A stretch of 64,000 nucleotides of DNA, taken from NCBI GenBank assembly GCA_023055425.1, contig JALGPY010000001.1:142749368-142813367 (forward strand), given 5' to 3'. Under the pieces are notes generated by a model. That model was not told the DNA's origin, searched no databases, and saw only the letters and a program-made list of their open reading frames with translations. The translations under genes and the position numbers were made by a program. Positions within the stretch are counted from its first letter, which is position 1. Every line of letters starts with the position of its first letter. Shown here piece by piece: positions 11,235 to 22,240 of this stretch. This stretch comes from Linanthus parryae (lineage: Eukaryota; Streptophyta; Magnoliopsida; Ericales; Polemoniaceae).

Positions 11235-11410
11235 GTAAAGATCTATTGTCTATCTCTTTCAATCTGTTCGTTCCTCTTTCTGCTCTTCCTCTTACGTTTC
11301 GATCTGCCTCTTTGTCGATCTCTAGGTAACGCCGGTGGTGGAGAGGCGATGGCGAGGCAGTAGTGAGAGAGGGGGGAGGCCGCAGAAGCGACGGCGACCA
11401 CAACCCTGTT

Positions 11411-11467
11411 ATTCTTCTTCTTCTTCTTCTTCTTCTTCTTCTTCTACTTCTTCTTCTTCTTCTTTCT
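11411..11467. repeat. (TTC)n microsatellite
   Basis: About 17 TTC units with one ACT interruption, inside the TA-flanked TIR element. Confidence 0.95.
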
Positions 11468-12311
11468 CTTTTTTTTTTTGTTAAGATGTAAATTTTTGTT
11501 TAGATCTGAAAATTTATAATTCAGATCCGTAAATTGATAGTGTTCTTGTTAAATTAGACCGTTTGTGTTCTTGATTCAGTCATTCTTTTGTTAAAAATCT
11601 GTTGTTGAAGGTAAGTTGATGATGGTTTTGATTGTGATTTACTGTCCATGGTAGGGTTACGGTGGTGTTGGGGTGGTTTACTGTGGTGGTGGGAGCTGGT
11701 GGTGGTGGTGATAGGTACTGTTGATGGTGATGGATAATTCTTAGAGTTTGTCAAGGGCATTTTGGTCTTTTTGTCTCATTTCTTAAGAATTGAGCCCAGC
11801 CGCCATGGGGCTAAAGAAAGGTGACAGAGTGGTACATAATGGTGGCACAAGTGTTAATAACTAAACAATAGTTAATACTAATCAACACTAATTAGCTAAA
11901 GTACTGGATTTGTTAAGTAATTATATGTGTCTGCGTCCTAGGCCATCTGTACAAGTATGTTTTTAACTGGAAAGCAAAATTACAAGAAAATGAATACGGA
12001 CTTTACAGCAATGTCAATTGCCTATCTATGAATACTCGGTACGAGAATAGGAAGAGCACTAGAATATAGAAATACAAAATATAAAAAGACATTTTTCACA
12101 GGTACAAGAGAGTTCTGTTATTTCAGTCCATGTTGATTCTATTCTTGAACTTGTCCTTTTCGAGTTCTGTTTGTAGCATACGAAAATATTGCATACTTAT
12201 ATTGCATCCAGCTACTAATATAATGGAGTTTATAAGCAAAAGGTAACTTTCTGATGCATAAATGGAAAACATATTAGATTATAAGTAGGAAAAGACCAAA
12301 GCATTGCTTAC

Positions 12312-12425
12312 CACTCTGAGGATCCGATTTGTGCCCGTGATTTCTTTGCTTCATGAGCAACAATGCAGAACAGCTGGGTGAGATCTGCTTGCCCAGAAGA
12401 TGGCTCAACTGTTAGAGTGTTAGCC
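12312..12425 (-). pseudogene. Exon-like fragment (DLTQLF piece), copy 1
   Basis: The minus strand reads LTVEPSSGQADLTQLFCIV then AHEAKKSRAQ before a frameshift. It is the damaged relative of the intact piece at 17,145-17,308. Other copies are at 30,530-30,640 and 44,520-44,640. I cannot identify the protein. Confidence 0.4.
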
Positions 12426-12799
12426 CTCGGAACACATTTGAAGCGGAACCCATTTCACAGCTAAACTCTTTCCGTAACTTTATAATATCATAAGAAAAAT
12501 AAGGGTAAATGCATAACCGTAAACGCCTTCATAAAAGGATGAAAATATTCTGAAAGCATAGTTAGTACTTAGTAACCTATCTAATGCAGAAAACAGACAT
12601 TTGACTTCAAAAGCGAAGGAAAAAACCTCATGCAAAGCAGTATAGTAAAACATAAAAGATTAGGTGTATTTTGATGATTGACTTGTCAAATCACATTCAC
12701 TTAATGCACATTCCAGAGACATGATGGATTCAAAGACATTTTCTTTAAAAGAAAAGATTGTAATATAAACACAGACGGTGCAAGTAGAAGATTAATCAA

Positions 12800-13260
12800 C
12801 CCATTCCCTCACATTCCAGAGATATGACGGATTCAATGACATTCTTTTATAAGTAAAGATTGTATTATAAACACAGACGGTGCCAGAAGAAGATTGATAA
12901 ACCCATTTGTCGATCATATGACAAAAGAGTACAAGCACAAAAGTAGGATTTGAGAAATTCCCCTCACAACAAAAATGGAAAGTGCAGAGAATCCTAGACT
13001 TAAATTGTTGAATGCGCATATGTTGATCATCATAAATGTGTTGATAGCGCTCCCTCCAGATTTCCCAAATGATAACAACAGTGCTACTCGCCAAATCTTT
13101 TCCGAGTTGAACCTTAACAACCTGTCTCCCAACTTTGTAACTGTGTATTTATATCTTCTGGTCGTACCTACTGAGTCCCAAACAGTTTCCCACAAACCCC
13201 TAACAATTCAAGAAGGGGTGTGACACTTTTTTTGCATCACAGTTACACATCACACACTAT
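12800..13260 (-). pseudogene. Old LINE ORF2 tail (zf-RVT region), copy 1
   Basis: On the minus strand a frame reads CNCDAKKVSHPFLNC near 13,215-13,260, a zf-RVT-type Cys/His motif as found after the reverse transcriptase of plant LINEs. After frameshifts comes VVIIWEIWRERYQHIYDDQ and IQQFKSRIL, which matches the usual 'IWxIWxERNxxIF' stretch downstream. Stops and frameshifts make it dead. Related copies lie at 17,640-18,110, 30,895-31,150 and 44,990-45,360. It differs from the young LINE at 47,151. Confidence 0.6.
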
Positions 13261-13448
13261 CATTAACAAAGCCAATAAGTTAGGCAGAGACAAATTTGAT
13301 CAACACTTTCCTAACGAAAATCTATGACAACAAAATCTTGAAATAAGAACCATTTTCCAACATCTATAGAAAAAACGGAAAACATGAAATAAGAACGATT
13401 AATGCTAGCTGAATCCATCCTCTAGTATCTCTCTCACCCGACCCAATA

Positions 13449-14030
13449 TCACATTTGCTGTTAACAATCTCTCGCAATTTATGCACCGACCCTCTACCTT
13501 TCATTTGAATGCATCCAAGCGCTTGCTTCGATATCTACAGGGGTCCTCTGCCTTGGGAGTTCTCATTCGGCGTGGTCTGTGCTCCATGTATGCATTCTCC
13601 GATGCTGACAAACAGGACGACTACACCCCTACCTTAAGCAATATGGTTTACTTGGGAGGCTCCCCCATTTCTTGGAGTTCCACGGTTGCTCGCTCATCGA
13701 CAGAGGCTGAGTATCAGGCCGTGGCATCGGCTGAGTTACACGATGACTTTGTTCAATTATATTTGAGTTATCTATTGTGATAATATTGGTACTACCTACT
13801 TATGCTCAAATCCGGTGTGTCGCACTCGTATGAAACATATTGCTTTGGATTTCCAATTAATTCGTGAGCAGGGTTCAGGGTGGATCGTTCAGAGTCCCCC
13901 AGACTGATCAACTGGCTAAATGTCTCACCAAGGCGGCGCTATCACGCACTGAGTGTGAGCAGGGTCAGCCAGGTCCGGCGCATTGACGGGCTTAGTTCCA
14001 CCTAGTGTTTGCCCCCAACTATGTTTTGTA
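13449..14030 (+). pseudogene. Ty1/Copia RNase H / pol C-terminus fragment
   Basis: A plus-strand frame from about 13,481 reads MHRPSTFHLNASKRLLRYLQ, YAFSDADKQDDY, ISWSSTVARSSTEAEYQAV. This is the RNase H end of Copia polyproteins, with the SDAD and STEAEY words. A stop follows near 13,778. The next piece, in other frames, is [17 protein letters not shown], then the 'DQLAKCLTKA' end region. The original strain of the frame is lost through indels. From 13,760 onward it forms the outer end of the palindrome's left arm, and it has an inverted relative at 16,030-16,320. Confidence 0.8.
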
Positions 14031-14602
14031 GTGCAAATGCAAATGGGAAACTATATTGGTACAGCTTGAACGAAATCCGTCTTTAAAAAATAACTACTAG
14101 TTGAACCAACTGACTTCACTATTCGGGTTCAAGGTTAGGATCATGGTTTCTAGGCTGATGGAGAATTTTTCGTCAAGAATCTCCTAAGTCAAAGACTTTA
14201 TTAGGAAACGCGAGGGTTAGTTTTTGAATGGCGGCTATCAACACCCTTAGAGGAAAGAATTGACTGCTTTTCTAGTAGGTAGATCAGATATAAATTTAAC
14301 AGCATGCATAACACGCACTACAAAATTTCGGTCAGAAGTTGCATTTTCTTAGGTTCATAGTACCCCTCATTTTCTTTTACCACGCCTCAACTCTCACTAA
14401 CAATAAGATAGACATAAACATTAAAACTTGTCTTCTTTGCGTGGTCAGATCTATGAACAAAAAGCAGGGCTACAAGTCTACACTACATAGGGAATTACTA
14501 GACGGCCCCCAGGTCCGGATACAATTTACACATTCTTTTCGGAACTGAGAAAAACCACTGCAAAACTGATGAAATTAGCGAAAAGAAGAAGACATTAACA
14601 AA

Positions 14603-15050
14603 TTAAAGAAACTTAGGTTGGTTTGAAGATGATGAGTAGTTCTTGTTCATGCCCATATGAACGTGTTCATTGTTCTGCATCCAAACTTTAAGCATCTTCC
14701 TCTTGATCCCAATCTCTTGACAGAATTGCTGAAAAACAGATTCGCCCATCGTCTGCAGCTTCCAACTAGCTTTGAATGCAAAGGCAAGCATCTTTCCCTT
14801 ATGTTCGTTGGTGAACTTAGTCCTTGACCTCTTCTTCCTTGTCATCCCTACCTCAGTAGAGGGCACTTACATCTGCATATTTGTCGGGTACCCTACAATC
14901 TCCTCAGGGTCTTCCATCTCATAATCTGCTTTAATCTGTTTCCTATGGAAGTTCATGTGACAATTGCAAGCAGCACAAATGAGGGCTTCTAGGGAACCTT
15001 CTTCTCCTCCAGCCATGATCTCAACCCATCCGGAGTTCTCGTTTATTGAG
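14603..15050 (-). pseudogene. ZF-HD homeodomain gene fragment, left palindrome arm
   Basis: The minus strand carries, from 15,050 down, part of the zinc-finger domain ([38 protein letters not shown]). It then shifts frame to [49 protein letters not shown] and an SSSS-rich tail with a stop at 14,603. These are the ZF-HD homeodomain with its characteristic third helix (KVWMxNN). The coding frame is split between linker and homeodomain and has no start region, so it is a pseudogene fragment. Confidence 0.8.
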
Positions 15051-15059
15051 GGCGTCGAT

Positions 15060-15488
15060 AAACGGAAATGCAGATGGGTCTCATGGCTAGCGGAGAAGAA
15101 AGTACCGTAGAAGCCCTCATGCTGCATGCAATTGTCACAGGAACTTCCACAGAAAGCAGATTGAAGCAGATGATGATATGGAAGACGTTGAGGAGATTGT
15201 AGGGTACCCGAAAATATGCAGATGATAGCGCCCTCTACTAGGGTAGGGATGATGAGGAAGAAGAGGTCACGAACTAAGTTCACCAAAGAACAGAAGGAGA
15301 AGATGCTTGCCTTTTCCCTCAAAGCTAGTTGGAAGCTGCAGATGATGGGTGAATCTATTGTTCAGCGATTCTGTCAAGAGATTGGGATCAAGAGGAAGGC
15401 GCTTGAAGTATTCATGCAGAACAATAAACATGTTCATAAGGGCATGAACAAAAACAAGAACAACTCATCATCTTCAAACAAACTTTAG
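15060..15488 (+). pseudogene. ZF-HD homeodomain gene fragment, right palindrome arm
   Basis: This mirrors the left arm. After a damaged zinc-finger part (GCATGCAATTGTCACAGGAA encodes the CNCHR region) it reads [39 protein letters not shown] and EVFMQNNKHVHKGM, then an SSSS tail and stop at 15,488. The usual KVWM of helix 3 is EVFM here, so a conserved tryptophan is lost. The paralogue at 46,512-46,784 still has EVWM. No complete frame joins the finger to the homeodomain. Confidence 0.8.
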
Positions 15489-16006
15489 TTTCTTGTTTCT
15501 TTAATTTGTTAATGTCTTCCTCTTTTTGGCAATTTCATCTATTTTGGGGTGGTTTTTCTAAGGCCTTAAAATAAGGTGTAGACTGTATCTAGACCTGGCC
15601 ATCAAGTAATTCTCTCTGGGTGTAGTGTCGACTTGTAGCCCTGCTTTTGGTTCATAGTTCTGACCCGCAAAGGATACGAGTTTTAATGTCTATATATCTT
15701 GTTGTTTAGTTGAGAGTTGAGCCGTAGTAAAAGAAAATGAGGGGTACTATGAACCAAAGAAACTGCAAAATGCAACTTTTTACTGAAATTTGGTAGTATA
15801 TTTTATGAATGCTGTTAAATTTATATTTGATCTACGACAAAAGCATTCAATTCTTTCTTCTCCGGTGTTGATAACCGACAATCAAAAACTAACCCTCGCG
15901 TTTCCTATAAAGTCTTTGACAAATCGGAGATTCATGACGAGAGTTTCCCCATCAGCCTAGAAAGCCATGATTCCAACCTTCAACCCAAATAGTGAAGTCA
16001 GTTTGT

Positions 16007-16320
16007 TCAACTATACCAATATAGTTTGCCATTTGCAGCTGCACTACAAAAAAGTAGTTGGGGGCAACCAATAGGTGATGAACTAGCCCCGTCATTGTGC
16101 CGGACCGGGGTCAGACCTGGCGGACCCTGCTCACACTCAATGCGCGATAGCGCCTTGGTGAGACAGTCAGCCAGTTGATCAGTCGAGGAGACATGGGAGA
16201 CTCGGAGAGATCTCGCGAGTGAAGTGGGAATCCAACGCAACTACGAGAGTCGAACACTGGATTTGAGCATAATTAGGCGGTACCAATGTTATCATAATAG
16301 ACAGCGAGTGCATAAGGAAT
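16007..16320 (-). pseudogene. Ty1/Copia pol C-terminus, inverted copy
   Basis: The minus strand reads IPTSLARSLRVSHVSSTDQL, ADCLTKALSRIECEQG and on to GKLYWYS. HVSSTDQLADCLTKxL is the typical end of Copia polyproteins. It is the inverted partner of 13,760-14,060. A third copy is at 63,373-63,637. Confidence 0.8.
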
Positions 16321-17144
16321 TGATATTACTAATGTAAATGGTATGAAATTACAATAGTACCCTCAAAGTTATACCACCTATGGGCCCTTGCAAGCTGGGG
16401 CCTAAAGCCCAACCAGCAGCTAATTTACTGGTGGGCCAGCACCTGGTTTTCAAGGATAAAATTAAAATCTTTCTGAAAATAATGTTTTCCTTCTTTTTGT
16501 AATCTTATCCGGGGAGGAGGGAAAAAGTTTTTAACAAGAACAAGTCAATAGCTGGTACCATGGCATCTAGCTTGACCTTAAATGATCTGTATATATATAA
16601 AGCATGATTCAGTCATGCAATACAATATAGCAATTCTAGCAAGGCAGTATTACATGACCCTGAGGTGAGTTGAATTAGTTAAAGCTTATTGAGAACGCAA
16701 CTGAAAATGGAAACATGGACAAGATCTTACAAATTTATACAACAAGTTGCAACAGCTTAAGCCATCTGTAAAAGCATGTATTTTAACTAGAAAGCAAAAT
16801 CACAAGAAAGTAAAAGTATCACGGACTTTACAGCCGATGTCAGTTGGCTATCTATGAATACTCGGTAAGAGAATAGGAAGAGCACTAGAATATAGAAATG
16901 CAAAATGAAAAAGACAATTTTCGCAGGTACAAGAGAGTTCTGTTATTTCAGTCTATGATGATTCTATTCTTGAACTTGGCCTTCTGGAGTTCTATTATAG
17001 CATATGAAAATATTGCAGACTTTTACCCCAAAAAAAATATTGCAGACTTATATTGCATCCAGCAACTAATGGAATAGAGATTATGAGAAAAAGGTAACTT
17101 TCTGATGCATAAAAGGAAAACCAACTATGAGTAGGAAAAGACCA

Positions 17145-17308
17145 AAGCATTGCTCACCACTCTGAGGATCCGATTTTGTGCCCGTGATTTCTTTGCTTCA
17201 TGTGCAGCAATGCGGAACAGCTGGGTGAGATCTACTTGCCCAGAAGATGGCTCAACTGTTAGACCTCGGCACGCATTTGAAGCAGAATCCACGTCACTGA
17301 TGAACTCT
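17145..17308 (-). pseudogene. Exon-like fragment (DLTQLF piece), best copy
   Basis: After an acceptor-like AG (TATTATGAAG), the minus strand reads VRKEFISDVDSASNACRGLT, VEPSSGQVDLTQLFRI and AAHEAKKSRAQNRILRV. It ends at a GTGAGC donor-like site. The frame is open for about 53 codons and both edges look like splice sites. Three damaged copies (12,312, 30,530 and 44,520) point to a real exon of a host gene that was carried along. I do not recognise the protein, and no neighbouring exon is evident. Confidence 0.45.
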
Positions 17309-17639
17309 TTCCGTACCTTCATAATATCATAAGAAAAAATCAGCGTAAATGCATAATCGTAAATGCCTTAATAAAAGGATGAAAATATTCTGAAAGCATA
17401 GTTAGTAACTTATCTAAAGCAGAAAATAGAAATTTGACTTCAAATGCAAAGGAAAAAAGCTCTACCAAAGCAGTTTAGTAAAACATAATAGATAACGTGT
17501 GTTTTGATGATTGTGTCAAAGCACATTCGCTTAATGCACATTCCCTCACATTCCAGAGACGCGACGGATTCAAGGAATTTTTTTTTTTTTGAAAAGTAAA
17601 GATTGTAATATCAACACAAACAGTGCAAGTAGAAGATTG

Positions 17640-18110
17640 ATCAGCCCATTCTCTCACATTCCAGAGATATGATGGATTCAACGACATTTTTTTTATAAGT
17701 AAGGATTGTATTATAAACACAGACAATGCAAGAAGAAGATTGATCAACCCATTTGTCGATCATATAATAAAAGAGTATAAGCACAAAAGTGGGATTTGAG
17801 AAATTCCCCTCACAATAAAAATGGAAAGTGCAGAGAATCCTAGACCTAAATTGGTGAATGTTCATATGTTGATCATCAAAAATATGTTGATAGCGCTCCC
17901 TCCAGATTTCCCAAATGATAACAACTGTGCTACTCGCCAAAATCTTTTCCGAGTTGAGCCTTTACAACATTGTCTCCCAACTTTGTAACTGTTTCTTTAT
18001 ATCTTCTGGTTGTACCGACTTGGTCCCAAACAGTTTCCCACAAACCCCTAGCAATGCAAGAAGAGGTGTGACACAGTTTTCGTATCACATATACACATCA
18101 TACACTATCG
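17640..18110 (-). pseudogene. Old LINE ORF2 tail (zf-RVT region), copy 2
   Basis: The minus strand reads MASSTVVIIWEIWRERYQHI, FDDQHMNIHQFRSRIL, with the Cys/His part upstream in a shifted frame near 18,060. It is the same relic as at 12,800-13,260. Confidence 0.6.
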
Positions 18111-18589
18111 TGTGATGGATCCAGATTCCAGGGAGATTATTATGCGTGCAACACATTTCCTCAAATCTGACACATTTGTATAGGCCAAATAGTAGAGGAA
18201 AATGAACCAAGGGGTGCTTTCATGAAGAAGAGAGAAGCAACGGTGAGGTACAAATCAGGACTTATAAGTACAGCAGACTACGAGACCTAGCAAGTAACCA
18301 TAAATGCTGCAAAGGTTGTTCCACAAATGTTACAGTGTGAACGAAGTTACTCTTTCATTATTATATAATTTGAAAGGGTAAAGTTCATCAAATACATTGT
18401 GAAGGAAGCTACTATTTTATCATCATATATTTAAATTAATTCCTAAACTTCTTTCTCTTCCACTCTTATTTACTTTTCTGATGGTGCAAAAACCCTCCCA
18501 GGCCAAACTGCTGGTTAGTTGAGTACAAAAAATAAAGCTACGTACTAAAAATAACTATATTGTTTTTTCAGGCCAGCATTGAAAAACTT

Positions 18590-19085
18590 TCAGGAGTACG
18601 CTCAACTCAACCCGACAAGGGCTTAGTTTGGGAACACCAGTTTTATTGGTGCTTTTAATGTTAGATTTCTTAAGAGAAACTCCGAATATCTTTGGACTTT
18701 TAGGCACACATGGCGAACACCAACTAGTCCAGAAAAAAAGTAAAAAGAGCATCGAGTTTCGCATACAATTGTAACGGACAACACCAAGTAGTTGCACCAG
18801 ACACTGGTTCCTTGGTTTATGTAACCTTGTTCTTTGTCCGAGTTCCTGTGGTCACAAATCCACTACTCTGACAAAAACCATTTTTTAATCTTTGTTTCAT
18901 TCATCGGTGCTCCGTGTGTATCCTTCATTGATCAGTTTTGGTTGTTCACAAAACATAAAAAACCACACAAAAAACAAGTCCCCAAACACACTCAAGCTTT
19001 TTCCGAGTTTGACCCGGGTCGGCTATGTGGATCAAATTCGTTGAGCTATGACTTTCCACAGCCATTTGCTCACCTAGGTGTAAAA
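18590..19085. repeat. Possible MITE-like segment in alpha (unit 2)
   Basis: It starts near GGGCTTAGTTTGGGAACACC and ends near CCCCAAACACACTCAAG. Read inward from the other end, that is CTTGAGTGTGTTTGGGG, so the ends are loosely inverted. The same segment is at 31,690-32,090. No empty site is available and no target duplication is clear, so it is only a candidate. Confidence 0.25.
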
Positions 19086-19517
19086 TGAGCACGTGTTTTC
19101 TTATTATCCGTCTGGTTTGTCTGCATCTGTGGTTTTAAAAATCGACCCCGCACAGTTATGCGGCGCTGTTGCCGCGCGGTATTGTAGGCATCGGATACCG
19201 CTACCGCCAATACCTACAGTTTAAAATCAAAGTCACGCAAGACCGATACTCTGCCGTTCTGGTCAATTCTCTACCATAACGGTGTGTTTTCTTTACCATT
19301 AAGGCCGGTACTCTATCGTTTTCTTTACCATTAAGGCCGGTAAAGTAGATGTTTGTTATCTGACGTTGGGACATGACAATTTAGGAAACTGCTTTCCTAG
19401 ATGTGTTATCCTTACGTGCACACTCTGATGCAGTAATTTAATTCAAAGATTAAATTAGGGCACAATCAACGAAACAAACACAAAAAAAGGGATTAAATAA
19501 TGAAGCTGAGGAGGAGG

Positions 19518-19710
19518 ATTAGTTAGTTACCCAGATAGCGGATTTACCGATAGCGGAGAGGGCGATTGGGGTTGATGGTGAGTTTGGCATTGATGAAGTC
19601 CGATCTGGTGCTTCAGCGACAAGGGATTCAGCGTCCACATCGATGAAGGCGATGATGTCTTCGATGGTGGCAGCGTGTAGCGACTCTCTCTGGCTATCAG
19701 TTCGTTCCAT
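19518..19710 (-). pseudogene. First-exon-like fragment, unidentified
   Basis: From an ATG at 19,710, the minus strand reads MERTDSQRESLHAATIEDI, AFIDVDAESLVAEAP and SAIGKSAIW, and then meets GTAACTAAC, a donor-like site. Upstream of the ATG lies a CT-rich tract (19,721-19,757), as in plant 5' leaders. The unit 3 copy (32,690-32,880) is disrupted. It could be exon 1 of a decayed gene. The protein is not recognised. Confidence 0.35.
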
Positions 19711-19719
19711 CTTCAGATC

Positions 19720-22240
19720 TCCCAGATCTCTCTCTCTCTCTTCTCTCTCTCTGTAGGAGGAGCTCGATAGATTTATTGGAAGTATCGATCTCTGTTTCCG
19801 TCTTGGTTTATATTTGGATTCTCTCTTTTTCTTAGAAGAAGAAATGAACGTTCCGGAAACGTTTTTTTATTTGCTATATTAGGACCCTTGTTTACAAGTA
19901 TTCGACTAACATGAGTGAGTGTAATTTCGTCAAAGAGACGGTGGTTATATGACCAATGTCTGTGGTGATTGTTTAAATGCTCTGGTCATTTTCTGTTGTT
20001 GTTCAAGTTTTGGATGGTTAGAATATTGTCTGTTTGAATCGTAGTATTTCTGTATATGTAAGAAAACAGTCATTCAATAAATTTTAGAATTCCGCTACCT
20101 TCTACTGTCAGGAGAAATTGCTGTGAAAATCGCGCTTCCTTTTATGCATCCATTAGCATTGTCAGTCAATCGAGCCGTACTTCGTTCATAGTTTTGTTTC
20201 CATGCTGCGTAAACATGGAATATTGTGTGTTCGTTGGAAGTGGCACTATTAATGATCTCAAAGGATTCTATTTTTGGCGTGTTTCTATCTCGGTGACAAA
20301 ATTGCAAGAACAAAAATACTACCGTATGTCCCAAATATGTCACACGTTATCACATTTGCTAGATTGACCTATATCGTGAAAACTATTTGGGATGCCATTA
20401 GGATTTTTATGTCGGGACGTATAATATTACTCTTGCGAGACATTGGACGGCACTTGAGAGTTGAGTCCCTCAGCTTTTTGCGGTCCATCGACGTTAGTGA
20501 GAACTGAGAAAGTCAATAGCAGTTTTTCTTTTAGCTTAATTCCTCTAACTGCTAACTTTTCCTCCCATGTTCCAAAATTGCATGATTGCACTCTCCAGTT
20601 TCAAAAACAGTAGCAATGAACTTTTAGATCAAGTTTTCGTTAACATTTTCTATTTTCTAAAGAGGAGTTAACAGTATGTTTAGTTTTCAATTATATATAT
20701 AACAACTCTGAATTCTTAAGCATGTTATAGGTTCAATTTCAAGTGTACGAGTATATTTAAAAAAAAATAGTTTCTCAAAATAAGTCCAGATTAGAATTTA
20801 GATATCATGTGGTTGTTGTGTAATATTCTAGAAAAATGGTTTCAGGTGCTTGTGTGGTAATTTTGCAATTAACATGAACTAGTTAACCATGTGTAAATAT
20901 GAAAAATTGAGTTTTCAAGTTGAATTTGACTACAATTACTGAGAGTGTGAGGGTACTTTGTAGAATATCTTAAAATATTAGGGCAGAGTTGTAAATGTCA
21001 TAAAGTGCATAAAATCCCTCATTTTAAATTCAGCCATAAATTTTAAAAAACTACACTTACCTCCCCCCATGTGAATGCAACATAAGGTAACCATCATGTC
21101 CCCACACCTAGTAAGTTGTCCACTTCCGAAACATGAGGGACACACCGAATCTCTCTTTCTAATCAGAATACTAGTAAGTAACCCGTCCCGTTAGGACTGT
21201 TAAAAATCACATCTTTTATCGTATCTGAATTATTGAAGCGCAGATTTTGTCATACCCATATTTTGATAAGGATACATTTGTGGTACCCAATAATTATTAG
21301 TTATGAGAAGGGTAAATAATAGTTTTCAAACACTTGAAGGAACAAAGATGAAAAAAATTATCATAATGTTAGTTGAGTGTGGGAGAGAGAGGAAGCGGCG
21401 AATTTCGAATAAAATTATAGGTTGAATTTGAACCGTTCATCTCAAAATAATCTAATAATTTTAAATCAAAACAAAAAAAGATGTACGAACATTAAATGTC
21501 TTACCTCAATTAGGATATAGAAATACCAAACCAAACTTGTTCGTGAAGCATTCAAGTTGTTCTTGAGCTTGAAAGATTCCCATTTTCTCCGTTGAAACGG
21601 CTGGAGTTGCAGATTCCCTTCATCTTCTTGAGGTGGTCTCTAATAGGAATCGGAGTACTTTATTGTGGGTAGCAAGTTGTCGAGGTAAGAAGCTTGAAGT
21701 TCCTACCTTCATTTCTTGGGTTAATCATGGAAATCGCTAAAATTCTCACCAAGTTGAATCTTATATTCTTCCTTGTGTTGTAATCATGAACTTCGTAACT
21801 TGATTTTGACGCCTAAATTAAAGGAACAATGAAAGCCCCACTCCTCCCCGAGTTCTGGTCGTCAGAATCTTCAAGTTTTGGTCGGAACTCGGTAATTTCT
21901 TCAATACTTATTAATTTTTAATTATGATTGCTTCCTCGTAGTCGTTACATGCTTTACAACACTATCTTGAACCCAGGATGTGTCGACAACCCTGTTTGAT
22001 TTGGGTTTTAATTCGTGCCTTGTCATTTTTCCGGTATAATATACTGCCATGTCCACAGTCTTCCTCGTTAATTGATGAATTAACATGCCATTTGACTATG
22101 TGTGTTCCATGAACTTCACTCTACAACTTTCCTATTAATTTCAACTTCTTATTTGAATTCCAAGTATACTCAAAATCAATGTAAAGTTGTTGCAAAACAC
22201 ATTGCCTATGCCCGTCAACCAAAAAAGTGTAACACATACT
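19720..22240 (+). pseudogene. Alpha block, copy 2: degenerate unidentified gene sequence
   Basis: It matches 1-3,640 and 32,880-36,040. Only one of the two internal alpha sub-repeats is present. The open frame at about 20,340-20,507 (ARLTYIVKTIWDAIRIFMSG and on) has relatives at 33,400-33,573 and near position 30, but with different stops. The exon-like piece at 21,505-21,690 is damaged. No functional gene is seen. Confidence 0.45.

Larger units (their letters stand above)
10803..11832. mobile_element. TA-flanked TIR DNA transposon (Tc1/mariner-type, non-autonomous)
   Basis: The ends are inverted repeats. The left begins CCACTCCGTCTC and runs to TTTAGCCCCAT. The right, read inward on the minus strand, begins CCACTCTGTCAC and runs to the same TTTAGCCCCAT. 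They agree at 24 of 28 positions. TA dinucleotides flank it (10,801-10,802 and 11,833-11,834). The paralogous sites at 29,552 and 44,033 are uninterrupted with a single TA, which proves insertion. No transposase is present. The terminal segment is partly repeated at about 10,847-10,872. The interior carries a CAG/GTAAAG donor-like site and a TTC microsatellite. Confidence 0.85.
11833..16325. repeat. Duplicated eps block plus long palindrome, first copy
   Basis: Sequence from 11,833 to about 13,240 is the eps block, also found at 16,740-18,110, 30,110-31,140 and 44,033-45,360. It is followed by a Copia pol fragment and the zeta palindrome. The second eps-plus-palindrome segment starts at 44,033 and joins eps directly to the palindrome at 45,361, having lost the Copia RNase H part. 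Confidence 0.75.
13760..16325. repeat. Long inverted repeat (zeta palindrome) with ZF-HD arms
   Basis: The left arm (13,760-15,050) and right arm (15,060-16,325) are inverted copies meeting near 15,055. From outside in, each arm holds a Copia pol C-terminus, about 540 bp of unidentified sequence (for example TCATAGTACCCCTCATTTTC at 14,356 and its inverse near 15,740) and a ZF-HD homeodomain plus zinc finger. Arm identity looks high, roughly 80-90% by eye, with small indels. If transcribed through, it would fold into a hairpin over 1 kb long. The second copy starts at 45,361 and is split by a LINE. Confidence 0.85.
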
